64,000 nucleotides of DNA, taken from positions 1,860,001-1,924,000 of the forward strand of contig OZ252227.1 of assembly GCA_965249175.1 (NCBI GenBank). The letters run 5' to 3'. Origin of the DNA: CAZYFH01 sp965249175 (GTDB taxonomy: Bacteria; Acidobacteriota; Vicinamibacteria; Vicinamibacterales; UBA8438). Position numbers and translations under genes: made by a program. Positions 58,990-64,000 of this stretch are shown here, piece after piece; the first letter of the stretch is position 1, and the number at the start of each line of letters is the position of its first letter. Under the pieces are notes generated by a model, which saw only the letters and a list, made by a program, of their open reading frames with translations, was not told where the DNA came from and made no database searches.

Positions 58990-60015
58990 ATGAATGGCAC
59001 CCCCGTCGACGGCCCGCTACTCGAGGTGCAGTCGCTCCGCGTCTCGTTCCCGACGGCCGATGGCATCCAACACGCGGTCGACGGCGTGTCGTTCGCGCTT
59101 CACGGAGGGGAAACGCTCGGCATCATCGGCGAGAGCGGATGCGGCAAGACCGTCACCGGCCAGGCCATCCTGCGGACCGTGCCGCCGCCGGGCCACGCGG
59201 TCGCCCACGCCGTGCGGTTGGCCATGGACACGGGCATCGTCGATCTCATGCGCTGCGATCCCGACGGCGATGTGATGCGCGCGGTTCGCGGCCGGCAGAT
59301 CGGCATCGTGTTCCAGGATCCGGCCACCCGCCTGACGCCGGTACTCACGATCGGCGCACAGCTGGACGAGATGCTGCGCCGTCGCACCCTCGACGCCGCC
59401 GAACGGCGGACGATCGCGCTCGAGATGCTCGACCGCGTCGGGATGCCCGCCTCGGGCGGCCACCTGGCCGCGTATCCGCATCAGCTGTCCGGTGGTCTCG
59501 CGCAGCGCGCGGCGCTCGCGATCGCGCTGTGCTGCCAGCCGCGGATCCTGATCGCTGATGAACCGACCACGGGGCTCGATCCCGTCACGCGCAGCGAGGT
59601 GCTCGCGCTCATCGCCACGCTGCAGGCGGAGCTCGGGATGGCGGTCATCCACATCAGCCACGATCTCACGGCGATCGGTCGTGTCTCGGACCGGGTGGCC
59701 GTGATGTATGCCGGCCGGATCGTCGAAGTCGGGTCGTCCGCTCGCGTGCTCGGCAGCCCGATGCACCCGTATACCGCTCGTCTGCTCGCCGCCAGTCCCC
59801 CGATGGACCGGCGAGTCGAACGATTCGACACGGTGCCTGGGATGGTGCCGTCAGGCGACGCGCGTTGGGACTCCTGTGCGTTCGCCGATCGCTGCGACGA
59901 ATTTCAGCATGGGGTGTGCAACGGCGCCACCCCCGCGCTGGTCGAGCTCGAGGCCGGACACGCGGTACGCTGTTTTCTTCACAGCTCCGCCCAGGAGCGA
60001 ACGCGTGCCGGATGA
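58990..60015 (+). CDS. Oligopeptide/dipeptide ABC transporter ATPase (DppD-like)
   Basis: 341 aa. Walker A GIIGESGCGKTVTG, Q loop IVFQDPATRLTPVLTIG, signature LSGGLAQRAALAIALCC, Walker B LIADEPTTGLDPV, switch His in VIHISHDLT. The C-terminal oligo_HPY extension is present, with HPYTARLLAASPP and a four-Cys stretch (DSCAFADRCDEFQHGVCNGATPALV...VRCFLH). The usual LSGGMRQR is changed to LSGGLAQR. The next gene (DppF-like) overlaps by 11 nt. Permeases and the binding protein of such a system are not in the window. Confidence 0.9.
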   Translation: MNGTPVDGPLLEVQSLRVSFPTADGIQHAVDGVSFALHGGETLGIIGESGCGKTVTGQAILRTVPPPGHAVAHAVRLAMDTGIVDLMRCDPDGDVMRAVRGRQIGIVFQDPATRLTPVLTIGAQLDEMLRRRTLDAAERRTIALEMLDRVGMPASGGHLAAYPHQLSGGLAQRAALAIALCCQPRILIADEPTTGLDPVTRSEVLALIATLQAELGMAVIHISHDLTAIGRVSDRVAVMYAGRIVEVGSSARVLGSPMHPYTARLLAASPPMDRRVERFDTVPGMVPSGDARWDSCAFADRCDEFQHGVCNGATPALVELEAGHAVRCFLHSSAQERTRAG

Positions 60016-60808
60016 TGGCGCGTGGCGTGCACCGGTCGTGCGGGTGACGAGTCTGTCGAAGGACTATCATCGGCGCGGCGTGGGCGCCGACTCGCGCGTG
60101 CGGGCTGTCGACGACCTCAACCTCACGATCAACCGGGGGTGCACGCTCGGCCTCGTCGGCGAATCGTCGTGTGGAAAGACCACGCTCGCTCGCGCGATGC
60201 TCCGGCTGATCGAGCCGACTGCCGGGCGGGTCGAGCTGGCCATCTCCGAGACGTGCACTGTCGATCTGACAGCCCTCGGTCCGCGGGAGCTTCGTCGCAC
60301 GCGTCGATACGCGCAGATGGTGTTTCAGGATCCGTTGGGTTCGCTCAACCCCCGGCACACCGTTCGCGAGATCATCACCGAGCCGCTCGTGATCCACCGG
60401 CTCACATCGCCGGCGGAGCTCGATACCCGTGCGCGTGAGCTCGCGCATCTCGTCGGGCTCGACGCTGCGCATCTCGACCACCGCGGGCCCGAGCTCAGCG
60501 GGGGCGAGCGCCAGCGCGTCGGGATTGCCCGCGCGATTGCCACCCGACCTCAGCTGCTTGTTGCGGACGAGCCGGTGGCGGCGCTCGATGTTTCCGTGCA
60601 GGGGCAGGTGCTCAACTGCCTCAGGGACCTCCAGGCCGAGCGTTCACTCACTATGCTGTTCATTTCCCATGACCTGGCGGTCATTCGGCAGATGGCCGAC
60701 CGCGTGGCGGTTATGCATCGGGGGCGCATCGTGGAGACCGGTCCCACGCGGGACGTGTTCGAGTGCCCGGCCCACCCCCAGACGGCGCGACTCATCGCCC
60801 ACAGCTAG
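60005..60808 (+). CDS. Oligopeptide/dipeptide ABC transporter ATPase (DppF-like), short C-terminus
   Basis: 267 aa from the GTG at 60005, overlapping the DppD-like gene by 11 nt. Walker A LVGESSCGKTTLAR, Q loop MVFQDPLGSLNPRHTV, signature LSGGERQRVGIARAI, Walker B LVADEPVAALDVS, switch His in LFISHDLAVI. The protein stops at AHPQTARLIAHS, without the oligo_HPY extension that DppF/OppF (~320 aa) usually have. The TAG stop is part of the CTAG next to MITE-like element D, so the gene may have been cut short by that insertion. Confidence 0.88.
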   Translation: MPDDGAWRAPVVRVTSLSKDYHRRGVGADSRVRAVDDLNLTINRGCTLGLVGESSCGKTTLARAMLRLIEPTAGRVELAISETCTVDLTALGPRELRRTRRYAQMVFQDPLGSLNPRHTVREIITEPLVIHRLTSPAELDTRARELAHLVGLDAAHLDHRGPELSGGERQRVGIARAIATRPQLLVADEPVAALDVSVQGQVLNCLRDLQAERSLTMLFISHDLAVIRQMADRVAVMHRGRIVETGPTRDVFECPAHPQTARLIAHS

Positions 60809-60999
60809 TGTCCTGTAACCGTGATTCGCAACATAATTCCCGGGCGGGGCATCCCGCCTGACGGCACCGCCGCCAGCGGGGGGATCCCGCCTGGCGGCGG
60901 TGCTCCTCGGTCACATAGGCCCACTATGCTCCCTCGTCGCACCTTGCCCGCCGGGCGCCGCGCGCCAGGACGTATGCAGCGAATTACGGTTACAGGACA
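60809..60999. mobile_element. MITE-like element D (191 bp) with CTAG duplication
   Basis: Terminal inverted repeats TGTCCTGTAACCGTGATTCG (left) and CGAATTACGGTTACAGGACA (right), one mismatch. CTAG flanks both sides (60805-60808, 61000-61003). The core (about 60898-60950) matches element C closely, with a central stem CATAG-GCCCA-CTATG. So D has the core of the A/B/C family but unrelated termini. No coding sequence. Confidence 0.8.
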
Positions 61000-61003
61000 C
61001 TAG

Positions 61004-61173
61004 CAGCCCGTGGTGAAAGTGCCGCTGCATTCGACCGGCGATGCATCGCGCGAAGGCCTGTGCTGGACCATCGGTCGGCGGGGTCACATACTCTGGGTAC
61101 TCTCCCTCTTCGCGCCTTGCCAGCCAGGCGCCTCACCGGTCTCGGTGCGACGCGGCATTTTCACCACGGGCTG
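61004..61173. mobile_element. MITE-like element B (170 bp)
   Basis: Ends CAGCCCGTGGTGAAAGTGCC (left) and ATTTTCACCACGGGCTG (right) equal the ends of the IS at 61565-63033 over 15 bp. Flanks are CTAG (shared with element D) and TTAG (61174-61177). The inside matches element A: CATTCGACCGGCGATGCAT, CTCCCTCTTCGCGCCTTG, CGGTCTCGGTGCGACGCGGCA. It lies only 15 bp before the start of the PilZ gene and may have displaced its promoter. Confidence 0.85.
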
Positions 61174-61188
61174 TTAGGGTTCTGCAGG

Positions 61189-61517
61189 ATGGCGCGCACG
61201 CGTGTTCCCCGTTCGGCGCGGTTCGCGCTTGCCGTACCGGGCCGTTACCGTCTGCCCCGTGGGTCGCAGTGGCGTGACGTTCGGATCGTGAACCTCAGCG
61301 ACTCCGGCGTCCTCTTCCGGACGCCGGAACCCCTTACGCGTGGGGCCCTCTTCGAGATGATCGTCGATATGCCGATGCAACTCGGCAACCTGGCACCAGG
61401 ACGCTTTCGCTGTCTCGCGCGCGTCACGCGAACGGAGCCGGCCCTCACGTCGGACGATGGACAGGGGTCGGCCCCGAGTTCGTCGAGTTCCGCCCGGACA
61501 ACTCGTCAGACGCATAA
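61189..61517 (+). pseudogene. PilZ-domain protein gene, frameshifted near its end
   Basis: From the ATG at 61189 the frame gives a PilZ-like beta barrel: RFALAVPGRYRLPRGSQWRD, RIVNLSDSGVLFRTPEPLTRG, FEMIVDMP and CLARVTRT. The open frame runs on to 61593, into the IS, with a meaningless Ser-rich end. One extra G in GGGG at 61464-61467 would give the expected VGPEFVEFRPDNSSDA and TAA at 61515-61517. PilZ proteins bind c-di-GMP; here the second half of the binding motif (D/NxSxxG) is seen as NLSDSG, while an N-terminal RxxxR is weak. A MITE lies 15 bp upstream and an IS 47 bp downstream. Confidence 0.65.
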
Positions 61518-61560
61518 TGGACTGGCTCAGCCGTTCGCGACCCGATCGCCGTTCAGGACA

Positions 61561-62967
61561 CTAGCAGCCCGTGGTGAAAACGCCCTTTCGTAGGTCGAGG
61601 GGCATGTGTTCGTGACACCGTGTCATAAGGTCGAGAAACGACGAGTGCGGCAGATCTTGCGCATCTCGCGCCCACGCGGGCGATACGAGGGTCCAGAGGC
61701 GGCCAAGATCAGCGATCAAGGCCTCGAAGACGGCGACCGCGCGGCCTTGGAGGCTCCGCGGCGTGCCGACGCCCGTCAGCTGCCGCATGAGGAGCCCAAG
61801 ATTGAACCCGCAGACGTGCACAAGCACGCGCTTGAGGATGTTGGGATGCCCACGCAGATGCACCCGGCGCAGCCGCCCGGTCTCGTAGAGATGCGCGTTG
61901 GGGCGTTCGAGCAACTCGCCCCGCCGTCGCAGCAGCCGTTGCCCACGCGTGCCCCGAATGCGCCGACGGTTCGCGTACACGGCGTCGCGCGCCGCCGCCT
62001 TGCCTGTCCAGTTGCGTCGCCCGCGGTCCGGCTCCGAAACATAACTGCGCACGCCGAGCGCGGCGAACGCCACCATCGTCTCGTTACTGTGATACCCCTT
62101 GTCCCCGACGACCTCGGCGATACCGGCGCCGGCCGGCAGGACGGCTTCGACGTGGTCGGCCGCCGTGATCAGGGTCTCGACCATCGTCGTCGTATCGCCG
62201 TCGTCGGCATCCTGCACGGTGACGCCGACGATGGCCCCCGTCTCCAGGTCCACCGCATGCTCCGCGGTGTGCGCCAAGTGCGTGCGCCCGTCCTTCAGCT
62301 TCGTGATCTTCGCGTCCGGATCCTGCGGATGCGTCCAGTCGTCGTTGGAGCCTTTCTTCTTCCGTTTCCGGTCGAACCGGGCCAGCTCAGCGCGGGTCGG
62401 CGTGACGATGCCGGACGCCTCGGCCAGCCCGGTCAGAAACGCCTCGTAGCCTTCGCCCGTGTCCCGGCGCACGATACTCCGCAATGCGGCGTTCGCTTCC
62501 AACGTCGTGGCATCGATGCCGAGGGTCCGCCCGGTCACGAGCTGGGCGTCGGCCAGTTGCTGCAGCACCCACGTGAACACCGCTTGATGGGTCTCGACGT
62601 CGATCAGGCGCCGGGTGCGCGACAGCGTCGAGTGATCCGGCGGCGCCTCGTGCAGCTCGAGGTCCAGAAACTGCCGGATGCTCAGCGAATCGGCCGCCCG
62701 CCACGCGATCGCCCGCTCCGAGTCCAGCCCTTCGAAGTAGCCGAGCATCAGCAGCCGGAAGTACCGCCCCGGCGCCAGACTCGGACGACCGACGCCGTCC
62801 GCGTAGAACGGCGCGCATTGCGCCTCGACGAACGCGTCGAAGCCCGTGTCATCGAGGATCCGATTCAATCGCTGATAGAACGGATGCGCCGCACTGCGAG
62901 GCAGGTCGCTGGTGGGAACCCACATCGATGCTTGCCGCGCCCGGCGTCGTCGTTTGCCCATCGCCAT
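61561..62967 (-). CDS. IS1182/IS5-like DDE transposase
   Basis: 468 aa. N-terminal DUF772-type domain (FYADGVGRPSLAPGRYFRLLML, SLSIRQFLDLELHEAPPDHSTLSRTR), then a DDE catalytic core with first Asp in TLGIDATTLEANAALRS, second Asp in IAEVVGDKGYHSNETM and a late Glu in LLERPNAHLYETG. A Lys/Arg-rich insert (DRKRKKKGSNDDW) lies between. The last codons (FTTGC and TAG) are encoded by the left terminal repeat and the CTAG. No internal stop; apparently intact. Confidence 0.9.
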   Translation of the reverse strand: MAMGKRRRRARQASMWVPTSDLPRSAAHPFYQRLNRILDDTGFDAFVEAQCAPFYADGVGRPSLAPGRYFRLLMLGYFEGLDSERAIAWRAADSLSIRQFLDLELHEAPPDHSTLSRTRRLIDVETHQAVFTWVLQQLADAQLVTGRTLGIDATTLEANAALRSIVRRDTGEGYEAFLTGLAEASGIVTPTRAELARFDRKRKKKGSNDDWTHPQDPDAKITKLKDGRTHLAHTAEHAVDLETGAIVGVTVQDADDGDTTTMVETLITAADHVEAVLPAGAGIAEVVGDKGYHSNETMVAFAALGVRSYVSEPDRGRRNWTGKAAARDAVYANRRRIRGTRGQRLLRRRGELLERPNAHLYETGRLRRVHLRGHPNILKRVLVHVCGFNLGLLMRQLTGVGTPRSLQGRAVAVFEALIADLGRLWTLVSPAWARDAQDLPHSSFLDLMTRCHEHMPLDLRKGVFTTGC

Positions 62968-63033
62968 GCGCGACAGTGTAGTACGCGGGATCGATCGTGT
63001 CGATCCCTAATAGGGACTTTCACCACGGGCTGC
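61565..63033 (-). mobile_element. IS1182-like insertion sequence, complete, ~1469 bp
   Basis: Inverted repeats CAGCCCGTGGTGAAA (15 bp perfect; 18 bp if the TAG is counted) at 61565-61579 and 63019-63033. CTAG is present at both outer edges (61561-61564, 63034-63037) and may be a 4-bp palindromic target duplication. One transposase gene on the minus strand. The ends are the same as in MITE-like elements A and B. Family named from the transposase; the exact IS name is not known to me. Confidence 0.88.
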
Positions 63034-63051
63034 TAGCAGTGGGATCAGCAG

Positions 63052-64000
63052 TGCAACGGATTGCCACCATCGACCGTCCACGGCCTCGCCGCATCTTGAT
63101 CCGGCTCCCGAACTGGGTCGGCGACATCGCGATGGCGGCCCCGGCGGTCGATGCCGTTCGCGCGACGATGCCGACGGCCCATCTGGTCGGGATGGCGCGC
63201 CTCGCTCACTGCGAGCTGGCCGCGCGGATTGCCGCGCTCGACGAGGTGATCGCCGCACCCGCCCGCCGGGGCCTCTCGCGCGCCGCGACTGTGATCCGGA
63301 CGTCACACCGTCTTCGGTCTGGGCGGTTCGATGCCGTCGTGCTCCTGGTGCCGTCGTTCGAGGCCGCGTTCACCGCCTGGCTCGCGGGCATCCCGAGACG
63401 CATCGGGTCGGCGACGGACCGGCGGGGTGCGCTGCTGACCGAGACGGTGGCGGTGTCCTCAGACCGCCACCGGTCGGACGGCTTTGCGGCACTGGTCGCC
63501 GCGCTCGGTTGGGGCGTGGCCGTCGACGAGCGTGCGACGCCGCTCGTGCTGACTGGTGATGACCGCGGGTATGCGGGTCGTCTATTTCGCGACGTCGGCT
63601 GGCCCGACGACGTCCGACCGCTCTTCGTCAACCCGGCCGCCGCCAAGACCCCACGTGCGTGGTCCACTGAGCGTTTTCGAGAGCTGGCCGAGGTCCTGGC
63701 ACGCACTGCCGGGCGGCGGGTCATTGTGCACGGCCGCCCGCCGTTCGACGCGCCATCCGACTGGGCGGCCAGCCATGGGGTCGCGCTGGTGCGCGACGCG
63801 ACGTTGCCGCAGATGTGCGCGCTCCTCGAGCGGTGCGCACTCTACGTCGGCAACGACAGCGGACCGGCGCATCTCGCGTCGATCCTGGGGGTGTCGACCG
63901 TCACCGTGTTTGGTTCGTCGACCGCTCGCTGCACGGGCCCACGTGCGTCTCGCGGTGTGTCGGCCCTGGCGGTCTCCGCCGGCTTCGAGTGTTCTCCGTG
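63052..64000 (+). CDS. Heptosyltransferase (WaaF/RfaF-like), partial
   Basis: 316 codons are visible and run off the window. GTG at 63052 is taken as start; an in-frame GTG at 63040 is also possible. GT9-family features: RRILIRLPNWVGDIAMAAPAVDAVRA at the N-terminus, LLVPSFEAAFTAWLAGIPRRIG, LFVNPAAAKTPRAWSTERFRELA, and LYVGNDSGPAHLASILGVSTVTVFGSS with the Asp-Ser-Gly ADP-heptose site. It transfers heptose to the LPS inner core, indicating a diderm cell. The IS at 61565-63033 ends only 18 bp upstream, so its promoter region has been replaced. Confidence 0.9.

Noticed and set aside
61606..63036. 476-codon plus-strand frame across the IS
   Set aside because: It is antisense to the transposase; its ending FTTGC arises only because the terminal repeats are inverted copies.
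1..64000. CRISPR arrays, tRNA or rRNA genes, replication origin
   Set aside because: No regularly spaced repeats, cloverleaf-like sequences, rRNA motifs or DnaA-box clusters were seen when reading both strands by eye.

Overview
High-GC bacterial DNA, compactly coded on both strands. The mix of a DUF1501/DUF1549-DUF1553 secreted protein pair, PQQ-dependent dehydrogenase, DUF3179, many secreted hydrolases, dispersed hairpin repeats and PHA genes suggests an Acidobacteriota-like (possibly Vicinamibacteria-type) soil or marine bacterium. That placement is inference: there is no rRNA gene in the window.

Layout. 1-1.4 kb: end of a polyhydroxyalkanoate (PHA) synthase operon (phaC end, phaE-like, MaoC hydratase). 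1.5-6.5 kb: a signalling block (hybrid histidine kinase; receiver fused to an RsbW-like ATPase; receiver-PP2C phosphatase; STAS antagonist) that together make a partner-switching cascade. 6.5-9.3 kb: acyl-CoA-type metabolism. 9.4-13 kb: two tandem secreted kinase-like genes, the second split by an IS256-family element with a perfect 8-bp target duplication. 13-24.4 kb: the most interesting part. Two genes of the UGSC redox family each carry an in-frame TGA at the same motif, followed by near-identical hairpins that fit the bacterial SECIS pattern. They are therefore almost certainly selenoproteins that ordinary ORF calling splits. Each locus also has a member of one shared large protein family, once alone and once fused to a thioredoxin-fold domain; one locus adds a LarA-like protein and a FadJ-like protein, the other a Na+/solute symporter. 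24.4-36.8 kb: secreted and periplasmic oxidoreductases, peptidases, esterases and deacetylases.

36.8-40.8 kb: small genes, MITE-like elements and two toxin-antitoxin modules (BrnTA, HigBA with a doubtful higB start). 40.8-48.7 kb: housekeeping genes (tatD, polyprenyl synthase, ligA, NtrC-type regulator, RNase P RNA, amidohydrolase, epimerase). 48.7-54.6 kb: DUF1501 + DUF1549/DUF1553 pair and a secreted protein of unknown function. 55-60.8 kb: DUF3179, NfeD-like, carboxylate-amine ligase and ABC ATPases. 60.8-63 kb: a cluster of two MITE-like elements, a damaged PilZ gene and a complete IS1182-like element, followed by the start of a heptosyltransferase gene.

Four short hairpin elements (36.9, 54.8, 60.8 and 61.0 kb) share a core with compensatory base changes. 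Two of them carry the same terminal inverted repeats as the IS at 61.6-63.0 kb, so they look like non-autonomous passengers of it. No CRISPR array, tRNA, rRNA or replication origin was recognised.
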